From positions 32,304 to 96,303 of the forward strand of contig CAZGFY010000005.1 of the NCBI GenBank assembly GCA_964525015.1: DNA of 64,000 nucleotides, given 5' to 3'. Below the pieces are notes generated by a model, which had not been told where the DNA came from, did not search any database, and saw only the letters and a list, made by a program, of their open reading frames with translations. This stretch comes from RGIG3102 sp964525015. Its GTDB lineage: Bacteria > Bacillota > Clostridia > Oscillospirales > Ruminococcaceae. The position numbers and the translations under genes are program-made. Positions within the stretch are counted from its first letter, which is position 1. Each line of letters begins with the position of its first letter. This document shows, one piece after another, positions 34,290 through 43,572 of this stretch.

Positions 34290-35633
34290 ATGAAACAAAA
34301 TAAAAAATCAATATTAATTATTATAGCTATTTTTACAATAGCCCTTGCAACCGTTTTAATTATTTCGAGTTTATCGGATAATAAAGATGTGCAAACTAAT
34401 AGCGCCACTTCCTCTTTAGCAATAACTGAAAGCTTAGAAAACACCGATGAAAGCAAAGACGAAATTTCGAGCCAGGAAACCAAAGATGTTATAGCTGATG
34501 ATATTAAAGTTCCAAATTCAGTGGAGCCAAGTGATGTTAAAACTGATGAATACAAAGCAATCTGGCTAACTTATTTAGAATATCAAAATATGGATTTATC
34601 AACAAAGGAAAGCTTTATAGCTTCAATTGAGCCAGTTTTTCAAAATAGTAAGGATTTAGGCTTAACAACTATTATTGCCCAAGTTCGCCCTTTTGGAGAT
34701 GCGATGTATAACTCTAATTATTTTCCAACCAGCCATTTTATAACAGGCTCGCAAGGTGATGAAATATCATACGACCCACTAGCTGAAATGATAATTTTAG
34801 CCGATAAATATTCGCTTGATATCGAAGCTTGGATAAATCCTTATAGAGTAAAACTATACTCAGAGCTTCCAGAAGTTTTAGCCCACACAAACCCAGGACT
34901 TAATGAAGATATAACATTCACTTTAGACAATGGTGGAATTTTTTATAATCCAGCAAGCGAAGAGGCACGAGAACTAGTTATAAATGGTGTTTTAGAAATA
35001 GTTAATAACTATGATATAGACGGAATTCATTTTGATGATTACTTTTACCCAACCACCGATTATAATATCGATTTAGACGACTATAACTCTTCAAAAACTA
35101 GCCTTTCTCACGATGATTGGCGAAGAGAAAACGTTAATATACTAATTCGTGATGTTTATTCTGCTATAAAAGCAGTAAACCCTGAAATAACCTTTGGTAT
35201 TTCGCCACAAGGAAACAATGATAATAATTATAATCAGCAGTATAGCGATGTTAATTTATGGCTAAGAGAAGATGGATATGCCGACTACATCACCCCGCAA
35301 ATATATTGGGGCTTTAATTATCTAACATCTTCTGGCAGAGAAGATTATCAGTTTATGAATTTATTAAATCAATGGGCAAGCTATGAAAGAAGCGAAAATG
35401 TTGATTTACATATAGGCCTTGGTGCTTACAGAATAGGAATTGGTGATGGCGGTGCAAATGATCAGACTGAATGGCAATCAGGAGATAATCTTTCTAAAAT
35501 GATAACTGAAATTCACAATCACCCCGAGGTAACTGGATATGGATTATATAGATATGACAATTTATTTAACCCAAGTGAGGAATATAAAGATATAACTCTT
35601 CAAGAAATACAAAATATAAAATCAGTTAATTAA
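34290..35633 (+). CDS. Membrane-anchored family 10-like glycosyl hydrolase (GHL10/DUF187)
   Basis: The 447 residues have an N-terminal membrane helix at about 7-27 (LIIIAIFTIALATVLIISS), a Ser/Thr/Asp-rich linker to 85, and a TIM-barrel domain. Marks are AIWLTYLEYQNMDL (about 89-102), AWINPYRV, GIHFDDYFYP with the likely acidic residues, FGISPQGN and ITPQIYWGF. These fit the GHL10 (DUF187) family, proposed to act on cell-wall glycans. There is no lipobox Cys, so it is anchored by the helix. A strong terminator directly follows. Confidence 0.88.
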   Translation: MKQNKKSILIIIAIFTIALATVLIISSLSDNKDVQTNSATSSLAITESLENTDESKDEISSQETKDVIADDIKVPNSVEPSDVKTDEYKAIWLTYLEYQNMDLSTKESFIASIEPVFQNSKDLGLTTIIAQVRPFGDAMYNSNYFPTSHFITGSQGDEISYDPLAEMIILADKYSLDIEAWINPYRVKLYSELPEVLAHTNPGLNEDITFTLDNGGIFYNPASEEARELVINGVLEIVNNYDIDGIHFDDYFYPTTDYNIDLDDYNSSKTSLSHDDWRRENVNILIRDVYSAIKAVNPEITFGISPQGNNDNNYNQQYSDVNLWLREDGYADYITPQIYWGFNYLTSSGREDYQFMNLLNQWASYERSENVDLHIGLGAYRIGIGDGGANDQTEWQSGDNLSKMITEIHNHPEVTGYGLYRYDNLFNPSEEYKDITLQEIQNIKSVN

Positions 35634-35673
35634 AATAATAGTAGCAAATTTTAATATTTGCTACTATTATTTT
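35632..35673 (+). terminator. Terminator after the GHL10-like gene
   Basis: AAAATAATAGTAGCAAAT and ATTTGCTACTATTATTTT are perfect 18-base arms with a six-base loop, starting inside the stop codon. Confidence 0.85.
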
Positions 35674-35743
35674 ATAAAATTAAGTTTTTTGTAATAGTTT
35701 GTGTAAAAATTATTACTAAATTATGAAAATTTGTTTCTCTTGT

Positions 35744-35772
35744 TTGCATTTTTAACTCATTGATGATATAAT
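35744..35772 (+). promoter_or_regulatory. Promoter of the large surface protein gene
   Basis: TTGCAT and TATAAT with a 17-bp spacer, about 65 bp before the start codon; a strong AAAGGAGGAGG ribosome site follows. Confidence 0.65.
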
Positions 35773-35838
35773 AAATCTATTAATATACATATAGATTTAT
35801 GTATCTCATACACACTTTATATAAAGGAGGAGGATTGT

Positions 35839-38220
35839 ATGAAAAAATTCATTTCAGTAATAATTAGTTTCGCTTTATTATTAGCAATTATCCCGTCAAT
35901 ATCGGTTTTTGCAGTTGGTGAAACTATTTCGGCACAGGTATCTCTATTTGAAAATTCAGCAGCACAAGCCGTTGATTTTCAAGTTTCAAAAGATGCTCAA
36001 GGTGAAGATAATGCACAGGTAATCCTAGGTGATGGTATTAGTGCAATCACCTATACCCACACCCATACAACTCTTATAGTTCCAAAAAATATATTAGTTG
36101 ATGGAATCACATATGACGTTGTGGGGATTAATGATTTTGCATTTGAAAATTTCACTGAAATAACAAATGTTGATTTATCTAGTGAGATAGCGTCTATTGG
36201 TGAAAACGCCTTTGCTGGTTGCACTAATTTAACCCATATCACTATTCCAGCAACAAGCAATTTATCTCAACTTAACACAAATAGTTTTGAATTAGGCGTT
36301 GATTTTTACTTTTTAGGAGATTACAACCCTATATTTAGTTCTGCAATATCAAATATACCTGATACATCAAACATCTACATAACAAAATCTGCAACTGATT
36401 GGGACACTGTTTCAAGAGTGAACGTTTCAGGGCTTACAGTTTCGCTTACAAACTCTAGTATGGCGAATACTAATCCAGTTAATCAAGGTGATGAAATTTT
36501 CTTAAATGCACAGCTTACACCAGAAGATAATACAAAAGAGTTTGTTCGCTGGACTTCTACTAATGAAGATGTTGTTTTTCATGATGAAAATTCAGCTGTA
36601 ACAGGCTTTATTATGCCCGATGCAAATGCAGCGATAGTAGCTGTTTTTAAAACAACGCCAAATATCACCTTTAAAAGCGAGCCAATTCAAATCACATATA
36701 ACGAAAATCCTGTTAGCATAGCTGACTTAACGGATGAAATAATAGGTGGTGATCCGTCAATCACTTGGTATAACGCTACTGATACAGAATTTACAAATCC
36801 AATTTCGGCACCTACTAATGCCGGCGACTATGTTGTTGCTATTTCGCTTTTAGAAAACGATACATATGCTGAGCTTGATAGGATAACAAAGGATTTCACA
36901 ATAATTCCAGCAAACCAATCTGTAGCTTTTACAAGTGAAGATATTGAAATTGTGTATGATGCAAATGTAGTTGATGCTACTGACTTTACAGATAAAGTAA
37001 CGATTGTAAATCAAGGCGAAGTTACTTATTCTTGGTATAATTCATCAGGTGTTGCAATTTCAGCTCCAAAAGATGTTGGACTTTATAAAATTGGTATAAC
37101 CGTTGCCGAAACTGAAAATTATAGCGAAGTTTTAACCGTGATGAAAGATTTTGAGATAATTAAGGCTGATTCGAGCATTGATTTTAATTCGGATAACGTT
37201 AAATTAATTTATGATGGAAATCCAGCTACATATACTGATTTTAAATACACTAATGTTGGCGATGCCACTTTACAGTATGAGTGGTATGCAAAATCAAATC
37301 CAACAGTTGCGATAAGTGCCCCAACTGAAGTTGGTGAATACATATTTGAATTATATTATATAGATAATGGAAAAAACTATAATGCCTCCGTAACAAGGGC
37401 TAGAAAAGAGTTCACGATAAGTCCTGCAAGCGCAAAAGGAAGCATTAAAATAGATATGAATGATAAGGATTCAAATTCCAAATTAAGTTCGGGTGATATT
37501 TTAACAGCCAATACTTCAGCTATATCTCCTACTGGGCTAACTTTAAAATATCAGTGGAAACTAAATGGAACCAATATTTCAGGGGCTACTAGTAATACAT
37601 ACACTATGCCAAGCTCATACACAGATGGCGAAATAACTGTTACTGTTTCAGTGACTGGCAACTATACTGGAAGCTTTACTTCAAGTAAAGTTGGTGAGAA
37701 AAAAGCCGAAACACCAGTTTATAACCTAACTGCTGGAGCAATGCAAACTGTACCACAAAATTCTACCACTTTATCTTTCCAAACAGATATTCATCATAGT
37801 AATTTTGCTGGGATATGGGTTGATGGAATTTCAAGAGATGTTAATAGTATCGCCACTATAACTGAAGGAAATGTTAAAGTAACTTTAAAATCTAGCTTTT
37901 TAAATACTCTACCACTTGGCGAACATTTAATTAGCTTTATTGCAAAAGATGGCGGAATAACTTCTACTTACTTTACTCTAACAGCACCTGTTACTACCTC
38001 TGTGGCAACACCTACTCCTAAACCGACCCCATCTCCTACTCCAAGCGCTACTCCTACAATAACTCCACAACCAGTACCAGAAGCACCTACCCCACAAGAA
38101 GAAATGCCATCTCAAACAGATAGTAATTCTAGCTTTCCAATAATCCCAATAGGCGTTGGCGTAGTTCTTGCAATTGTGGGAATTGCCTTAATAATCAAAA
38201 AACGAAATGCTGATGAATAA
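35839..38220 (+). CDS. Large cell-surface repeat protein with BspA-like LRR and MBG-like repeats
   Basis: The 793 residues start with a signal peptide (about 1-27, ending SVFA). Residues about 75-150 read as BspA-like leucine-rich repeats (NDFAFENFTEITNVDLSS, ENAFAGCTNLTHITIP). Around 205-274 is a bacterial-repeat domain ending in FIMPDANAAIVAVFK. Three repeats of about 85 residues follow (275-358, 359-443, 444-530), each with (I/F)-x-x-x-Y-(D/N)-x-N-(P/V), SWY-like core and DF-x-I-x-x-A end, like MBG domains. An Ig-like domain, a Thr/Pro-rich stretch (about 715-755) and a C-terminal helix with KKRNADE end it. No LPXTG is seen, so anchoring is by the helix. Probably an adhesin or scaffold. 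Confidence 0.8.
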   Translation: MKKFISVIISFALLLAIIPSISVFAVGETISAQVSLFENSAAQAVDFQVSKDAQGEDNAQVILGDGISAITYTHTHTTLIVPKNILVDGITYDVVGINDFAFENFTEITNVDLSSEIASIGENAFAGCTNLTHITIPATSNLSQLNTNSFELGVDFYFLGDYNPIFSSAISNIPDTSNIYITKSATDWDTVSRVNVSGLTVSLTNSSMANTNPVNQGDEIFLNAQLTPEDNTKEFVRWTSTNEDVVFHDENSAVTGFIMPDANAAIVAVFKTTPNITFKSEPIQITYNENPVSIADLTDEIIGGDPSITWYNATDTEFTNPISAPTNAGDYVVAISLLENDTYAELDRITKDFTIIPANQSVAFTSEDIEIVYDANVVDATDFTDKVTIVNQGEVTYSWYNSSGVAISAPKDVGLYKIGITVAETENYSEVLTVMKDFEIIKADSSIDFNSDNVKLIYDGNPATYTDFKYTNVGDATLQYEWYAKSNPTVAISAPTEVGEYIFELYYIDNGKNYNASVTRARKEFTISPASAKGSIKIDMNDKDSNSKLSSGDILTANTSAISPTGLTLKYQWKLNGTNISGATSNTYTMPSSYTDGEITVTVSVTGNYTGSFTSSKVGEKKAETPVYNLTAGAMQTVPQNSTTLSFQTDIHHSNFAGIWVDGISRDVNSIATITEGNVKVTLKSSFLNTLPLGEHLISFIAKDGGITSTYFTLTAPVTTSVATPTPKPTPSPTPSATPTITPQPVPEAPTPQEEMPSQTDSNSSFPIIPIGVGVVLAIVGIALIIKKRNADE

Positions 38221-38234
38221 TTAAAAATTCAATA

Positions 38235-38270
38235 AAAATAAGCTGATACTTCAAAGTATCAGCTTATTTT
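38235..38270. terminator. Bidirectional terminator after the surface protein gene
   Basis: AAAATAAGCTGATACT and AGTATCAGCTTATTTT are perfect 16-base arms with a four-base loop. It can serve both the surface protein gene and the convergent 515-residue gene. Confidence 0.85.
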
Positions 38271-38324
38271 ATTATAGATTTATCTTTTTATTAAATCTTA
38301 ATTTTTCACTTTTATTTTAATCTA

Positions 38325-39872
38325 CTAATTAGCTTGTATTAAATTAGATATGCGTTCCTTTGTTTTTTCATTTACTTCAAGCATTTCTACTTTTTTAATA
38401 TCTGAAAACAACTTAGGTGATATTTCTAAAAGTGGCTTTTGTAAAAAGTCGCTCCAAGCTTTTAAAGCCTTTATTGCTCCATTACGCTCTCTTATCACTG
38501 GCGAGTTAATTGCGTATTCAATAATTTTTTCGCCCATCTTAGGATATTTGGTAAGTTCTTGCAAAACAAAATCAATACATCGGTGTTCATCTTTAAAAGT
38601 TGTTGCAAAGCTATAATTTCCCATTCCTTTTTCCAGTTTATCAAACGGCAGGATTTCTTCATAAAGCTGTATAATCTTTTGAGCGTATTCTTTATTTTTA
38701 AATACAAGGCTTAGGTATCCACTGTGTTTTATTGGATTTTTCATTACAGCTTTAAATAAGTGATTAGATATATCAAACTCTAATCGATTTGCAGTATTTA
38801 TAGCATAAAACAGCTTTGTTTCTTCATCGCTATCTAAAATATTTTCAATAACTTCTTTCCATTTAGGCATATCTTTTATTTTTTTACAAATAATTAATAA
38901 CTGCTCTTTATTATCAATATCGCTATCAATTAAATAGTCTTCGATATTTAAAATTCCCCATAAATGATTTATCTTTAAATCTCTTAGTTTTGCAATATTT
39001 AGATATAGTGATAATGCTTCTTTACTACCTGCATACTCACTAATTCCTTGCATAGGGCCTTCATCTAAAAGAGCATTAATAATAATAGATATTCCATCGA
39101 ATAATTCTTCATCTAAATTTTCATATCGCAATGCTGAAATTAAATCGCCATTATTTGCGCAAACAAGCCCAAGATATGAATTCATAACGCTGTTTTCACA
39201 GCCTTTACAAAGAAGCCAATCTTTTATTTCTTTTGTGCTTGGATTCAATCTATTTACAGCGTGGATTTTTCCCCAGCCGTCAACTTTTTTAGCTATATCA
39301 AAAACTAACTCATTTGAATTTTCAGTCCCTGAAATCGCCACAACTACATAAAGAGTAAACTCATCATATAAAGAGAGTGTGTAAAGTTTATCAAGTAATG
39401 GCTTATCATTTTCAAGCCTAAATAATCCATATAAACAAATCCCAAGCTTTACTAAATTTTCATCACTACTTTTAAATGCAAAGTTATTTGCATATTCTCG
39501 CAGTTTAGTTATATCGATTTTATCATTGTCGCTTCGAATAGATTTTAAAAGAACATCAATAAAAGATAAAACGCTATGCCCACAAAGTAGGTTTTCTATT
39601 AACTTTGCATCTTTATCATATTGATTATTTTCTCCTGTTTTGAATAGATTATCTTTCTTCCAAGCATTTCGCAAGATAGTTTCAAGCTGTTTTACTATCT
39701 CACCTACATCCCCACCCCCAGCGTGATAAATACTCACTCCATCAAGTGCTCCTGGGGCAAATTTTATTTGATTAGGTGATTCATTTTTCCTTAAAACTGA
39801 AAAACTGGATGGCAGTTTTCCTTCACTTGTTATGTTTTCACAGATAATTTCATATAAGCTTTGGTTGTTCAT
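38325..39872 (-). CDS. Uncharacterised all-helical protein, HEAT-like
   Basis: This 515-residue cytosolic protein has no membrane segment. The N-terminal motif FAPGALDGVSIYH with HAGGGD (about 39-57) is a distinctive conserved start of a Firmicute family whose members are often mislabelled limonene hydroxylase. The rest is rich in short alternating helices such as YANNFAFKSSDENLVKLGICLYGLF-type stretches and AINSPVIRERNGAIKALKAW (parts shown), like HEAT/armadillo repeats, which usually bind proteins. No enzyme motif is seen. A membrane protein and a reductase lie upstream with small gaps. Function unknown. Confidence 0.7.
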   Translation of the reverse strand: MNNQSLYEIICENITSEGKLPSSFSVLRKNESPNQIKFAPGALDGVSIYHAGGGDVGEIVKQLETILRNAWKKDNLFKTGENNQYDKDAKLIENLLCGHSVLSFIDVLLKSIRSDNDKIDITKLREYANNFAFKSSDENLVKLGICLYGLFRLENDKPLLDKLYTLSLYDEFTLYVVVAISGTENSNELVFDIAKKVDGWGKIHAVNRLNPSTKEIKDWLLCKGCENSVMNSYLGLVCANNGDLISALRYENLDEELFDGISIIINALLDEGPMQGISEYAGSKEALSLYLNIAKLRDLKINHLWGILNIEDYLIDSDIDNKEQLLIICKKIKDMPKWKEVIENILDSDEETKLFYAINTANRLEFDISNHLFKAVMKNPIKHSGYLSLVFKNKEYAQKIIQLYEEILPFDKLEKGMGNYSFATTFKDEHRCIDFVLQELTKYPKMGEKIIEYAINSPVIRERNGAIKALKAWSDFLQKPLLEISPKLFSDIKKVEMLEVNEKTKERISNLIQAN

Positions 39873-39880
39873 AAATAAAA

Positions 39881-40567
39881 CTACTCCTTATTTTTCACCT
39901 TTTTACTAAAATAATAAGCCAATAAATAAGTGCCAAAAGATAATGAAATTATTTTTATTAGAATATTAACGCATATGCTATAAAAAAATTCAAGTGGGAA
40001 CATATTAATCATCGTGCTAATACTTGCATCGAGTATCCATAAATCATTAGTAAAGAAAACGTGATGAAAATTAACCCAAAACCAGTTAAAATTTGTTGCA
40101 AAAACTATTCCTAATATAGCTAAAGTTACCACTGTGAAAATAAGGGAAAATCTATATCCTTTATAAAAATTTACAAAAAATCTTGATTTATCTTTTTTAT
40201 ATAGATATAAAAATCCTAAAGTACACGCTATTAAAAGCACCCCTAGAAAAATTAAAAAGTTTTGATATAAAATTTGAACATCAATCATATGAAGCGTTTC
40301 TCTTTCATCAAAAACATTCACCTTGTTTGAAAACTCTTCAACTTCTAAATACAATGTTTTTTCACCTGAAAAATCATTTAAATAATCAATTAAAACATTT
40401 GTTGTTTTTTCTAAATCTTCTAAAGACATTCCCGTAGCAGCCTCAGTATTATTTTTTTCATATTGATTTACATAAAAGCTAACATCATTACTTGAATGAA
40501 AAATTGACATAAGAATAAAAACTAAAGCTAAAAGAAAACTAAAAAAACGATATGCAATTTTTTTCAT
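39881..40567 (-). CDS. TIGR01906/DUF1461-like integral membrane protein
   Basis: The 228 residues carry four or five membrane helices: about 5-22, 96-118, 137-158, 170-180 and 193-215. The extracellular loop after helix 1 has FYVNQYEKNNTEAATGMSLEDLEKT, of which the core Y-x-x-x-N-x-x-x-x-x-x-G-M-S-x-E-D-L is the mark of the TIGR01906 family. In Streptococcus the LnaB/TIGR01906 type is uncharacterised. The gene starts at the last base of the aldo/keto reductase stop region (1-bp overlap), so it is co-transcribed with it. Confidence 0.75.
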   Translation of the reverse strand: MKKIAYRFFSFLLALVFILMSIFHSSNDVSFYVNQYEKNNTEAATGMSLEDLEKTTNVLIDYLNDFSGEKTLYLEVEEFSNKVNVFDERETLHMIDVQILYQNFLIFLGVLLIACTLGFLYLYKKDKSRFFVNFYKGYRFSLIFTVVTLAILGIVFATNFNWFWVNFHHVFFTNDLWILDASISTMINMFPLEFFYSICVNILIKIISLSFGTYLLAYYFSKKVKNKE

Positions 40568-41661
40568 TATAAAGCCTCGAATTCAGCATTAACAGTTTTT
40601 AATAAATCAACTATTTTTAAGTTTTGTGGGCAATGTCCTTCACATTTTTTACATTCTATACAATCAGCAGGAGATGCCTCAAATTTTGCTACTGCTCCTT
40701 TTGCCTGTGCAGCGCTTTGGAATAATTTAAAATCATTATAAGTAGTGAAAACTTCTGGAATATTAATATTCACAGGACATGGAATACAATATTCGCATTT
40801 TGTGCAAGTGATGGTAACAAAGTTATTAATTTCATTCATCACATTTTCAATTAGTTTTTCTCTTTTTTCATCATTTACAACTGGATTTTTCGCAACTCTT
40901 ATATTTTCTTCTATCTGCTCCATATTGCTCATCCCACTAAGAGTTAAAAACACTCCCTTAGTATCAAAGCAGTAAGACAAAGCAAGCCCAGCTGGGGAAA
41001 CTTCATCATTGTAAGCTTTTTTAATTAACTCAATCCCATTTGGAACATTTCTTGCTAAAAATCCACCACGAACAGGCTCCATAACAATTATTGGAACATT
41101 ATGTGAATTAGCTGTTTTTAATAATATAGGTGCATCTTTTACCGATACATCATAGTAGTTTATTTGCAACTGAACAAAGTCCCAGTTTGTGTATGATATA
41201 ATTTCTTCAAGCTCTGTTGCAGGGCCATGGAATGAAAACCCTAAATTTTTAATTTTTCCATTTGCCTTTTGCTCTTTTAAATATTCAACAACGCCATCTT
41301 TAACAGCCTTTTTAAATTTAGTAGCATCAACAGCGTGCACTAGATAATAATCAAAGTATTCGGTTTTACATTTTTTTAATTGATTTTCAAAAATCGCAAT
41401 AGCATCTTCCTGTTTTTCAACCTTCCAAACAGGCATCTTCGTTGTTAATAAATAGCTTTCTCTATCATATTTTGATAAGGCTACTCCAGCAAAATTTTCG
41501 CTTTCTCCACCGTGGTATGGGTCTGCTGTATCAAAGTAGTTAAGCCCATTTGCCATAGCATAGTCAACCATTTTTTGTGCATGATCGTAGTCGATTTTTC
41601 CATCTTCTAATGTTGGAAGTCGCATCAGGCCAAAGCCTAGAGGTAAAGTGATTTTTTTCAT
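40567..41661 (-). CDS. Aldo/keto reductase with C-terminal ferredoxin-like domain
   Basis: From the ATG with AAAGGGAA upstream it has 364 residues; the longer frame adds 15 residues without support. An aldo/keto reductase barrel spans 1-275: FGLMRLPTLEDGKIDYDHA (beginning), FDTADPYHGGESE with the Asp and Tyr, and LVHAVDAT. The C-terminal part holds two clusters, CTKCEYCIPCPVNINIPEV and CIECKKCEGHCPQNLKI, typical of [4Fe-4S] binding. Such flavin-independent oxidoreductases are common in anaerobes but substrates are not known. Co-transcribed with the downstream TIGR01906-like gene. Confidence 0.9.
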   Translation of the reverse strand: MKKITLPLGFGLMRLPTLEDGKIDYDHAQKMVDYAMANGLNYFDTADPYHGGESENFAGVALSKYDRESYLLTTKMPVWKVEKQEDAIAIFENQLKKCKTEYFDYYLVHAVDATKFKKAVKDGVVEYLKEQKANGKIKNLGFSFHGPATELEEIISYTNWDFVQLQINYYDVSVKDAPILLKTANSHNVPIIVMEPVRGGFLARNVPNGIELIKKAYNDEVSPAGLALSYCFDTKGVFLTLSGMSNMEQIEENIRVAKNPVVNDEKREKLIENVMNEINNFVTITCTKCEYCIPCPVNINIPEVFTTYNDFKLFQSAAQAKGAVAKFEASPADCIECKKCEGHCPQNLKIVDLLKTVNAEFEAL

Positions 41662-41775
41662 AATAGTATTCCCTTTCTTTTTTATTAATTTCCCATTAAT
41701 ATTCATAAAATATTTAAAAGGATTTATAACCCTTTAAGTGGCAAGATAAAATAATAAACCCAGTGCCTTTTGATA

Positions 41776-43572
41776 TTAGTATTTTGGCAAAACTCTGCTT
41801 TCTGAAAAATCTTCCATATCCAAAGTTAAATTTATATTATAAAATGGGTCAAACAGTAAATTTGGGTGTTTTTCTTTTAGCCTTTTTCTTTCCCCTTCAA
41901 ATCTTTCTTTTTTCTCTTTATTTTTATCACTTCCACGGGATTTTGATTCGTGGTGATATGCCATTGCATAAGGAGTGAATAGCACCTGATAGCCTTTATC
42001 TCTAATCATTAAGCAAAAATCAACATCATTAAATGCAACTTTGAATTCTTCGTCCATGCCATTAACAGAATTAAATGCTTCTTTTGTAACTAAAAGCAAA
42101 GCTGCTGTAACACAGGAAAGATTTTGAACACAAGAAAGCCTAAACATATATCCGCTATGTCCACGTTTGTGGTATTTATGGCTATGCCCTGCAAATCCGC
42201 CAAGCCCTGTGATAACGCCAGCGTGCTGAACAGTGTTATCAGGATAGTAAAGCATCGCCCCAACTATACCCACGTTTTTTTGAATAGCCAAAGAAACCAT
42301 TTCATAAAGCCAGCCCTTATTTATAATCTCAATATCATTATTTAGCATTAAAAACATTTCACCATCGGCATTATTAATCGCAAAATTATTAATTTTCGCA
42401 AAATTAAAATCGCCTTTATAATATAAAACTTTTAAATTATCATACTTTTCTTCTATCTCTTTATAATACTCAAAAGTTTTTTCATTTTCTGAATTATTTT
42501 CTACTACTAAAATTTCAAAATTATCATAGATTGTTTTTTCATAAACTGATTTTAGGCATAAATCTAAATCTTCAATATGGTCTTTATTTGGAATTACAAT
42601 TGAAATTTTGGGATTATTTTCAATTTTATAATCTATCTTATATGTGCTATCAAAAAGCCCTTTTTTTGCCTTTGCATTGATTCCCATTCTCTCTAAATGT
42701 CCATCTAGTGATTTAATTGCATTTTCAGTTACGTATGGCTTTGCGCCTGTTCCTGCCGAAGTTGAATTTTGATGCACTCGCCAGTAGTATAAAACTTTTG
42801 GTATATGATAAAAATTCGCTCCAATTTCATATAGCTTTAAAAATAAATCTTGGTCTTGCGCCCCATTAAATTCGCTAGAAAGTCCGCCAATTTTGAAAAA
42901 TAAATCTTTTCTTATAGCTGTAAAATGGCATATGTAGTTGCAGTTAGTTAGATAATAATAGCTAAAATCAGGCTTTAAATGTGCCACAATTGGATTTTTA
43001 TAATCGGTATCAAATAAGGCTTCATCTGAATACAAAACTTCCGATTTTGTTTTATCAATATTAACTGCCATTTGATATAAAGCATCAGGAGATAGTATAT
43101 CATCATGGTCGCACAGGGCTATATAATCAGCCGAAGAAAGCTTTACAGCTTCATTGGTGTTTTGGGAAATCCCTTTATTTTCATCAAGCTTTTTATATAT
43201 AATCCTATCATCATTTAAAGATAAAACATATTCCTTTATATAGGAATGGTTTTCATCGCTAGCGTCGGCAAGTACTAATTCTTTATATTGATAGCTTTGA
43301 TTTAAAAAACTTTCAATAAATTCTTTTAAATGAGTTTTATCAGTGTTATAAAGTGGTGTAACAACGCTTATAAGTCCGTCTTTTAAAAAGCTCGACTTAT
43401 ATTCTCTTTGTTTTAAAAGCTCTGTTTCAGGTGGAAGAAATCTTCCTTTTTTAGCTCTTAGTCTTCTTTTAAAAAAGGCAGTTGCTCTTTTAACTGTTCC
43501 AAAAAAGCCTTCTTCTTTTATATAGCCAAAAAACAAAGCTATTAATTCTTTAAATCTTTTTATTTTAAGCAT
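41776..43572 (-). CDS. Bidomain family 2 glycosyltransferase (GT2-GT2), copy 1
   Basis: The 598 residues hold two GT-A domains. The first, about 65-300, has SVVTPLYNTD and the metal motif CDHDDIL. The second, about 320-540, has SIVIPNKDHIEDLDLCLKSV, VVENNSENE, and LMLNNDIEII; the later FAGHSHKYHKRGHSGYM and AYHHESKSRG are typical of rhamnosyltransferase-like domains. It probably adds two sugars to a cell-surface polysaccharide. The next gene upstream is a paralogue of the same plan, sharing the stop/start base at 43572. With the ABC exporter and RfbC it forms a glycan cluster. Confidence 0.9.
   Translation of the reverse strand: MLKIKRFKELIALFFGYIKEEGFFGTVKRATAFFKRRLRAKKGRFLPPETELLKQREYKSSFLKDGLISVVTPLYNTDKTHLKEFIESFLNQSYQYKELVLADASDENHSYIKEYVLSLNDDRIIYKKLDENKGISQNTNEAVKLSSADYIALCDHDDILSPDALYQMAVNIDKTKSEVLYSDEALFDTDYKNPIVAHLKPDFSYYYLTNCNYICHFTAIRKDLFFKIGGLSSEFNGAQDQDLFLKLYEIGANFYHIPKVLYYWRVHQNSTSAGTGAKPYVTENAIKSLDGHLERMGINAKAKKGLFDSTYKIDYKIENNPKISIVIPNKDHIEDLDLCLKSVYEKTIYDNFEILVVENNSENEKTFEYYKEIEEKYDNLKVLYYKGDFNFAKINNFAINNADGEMFLMLNNDIEIINKGWLYEMVSLAIQKNVGIVGAMLYYPDNTVQHAGVITGLGGFAGHSHKYHKRGHSGYMFRLSCVQNLSCVTAALLLVTKEAFNSVNGMDEEFKVAFNDVDFCLMIRDKGYQVLFTPYAMAYHHESKSRGSDKNKEKKERFEGERKRLKEKHPNLLFDPFYNINLTLDMEDFSESRVLPKY

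Noticed and set aside
38325..39872. Naming the 515-residue protein limonene hydroxylase
   Set aside because: Nothing in the sequence supports a monooxygenase or an alcohol dehydrogenase.
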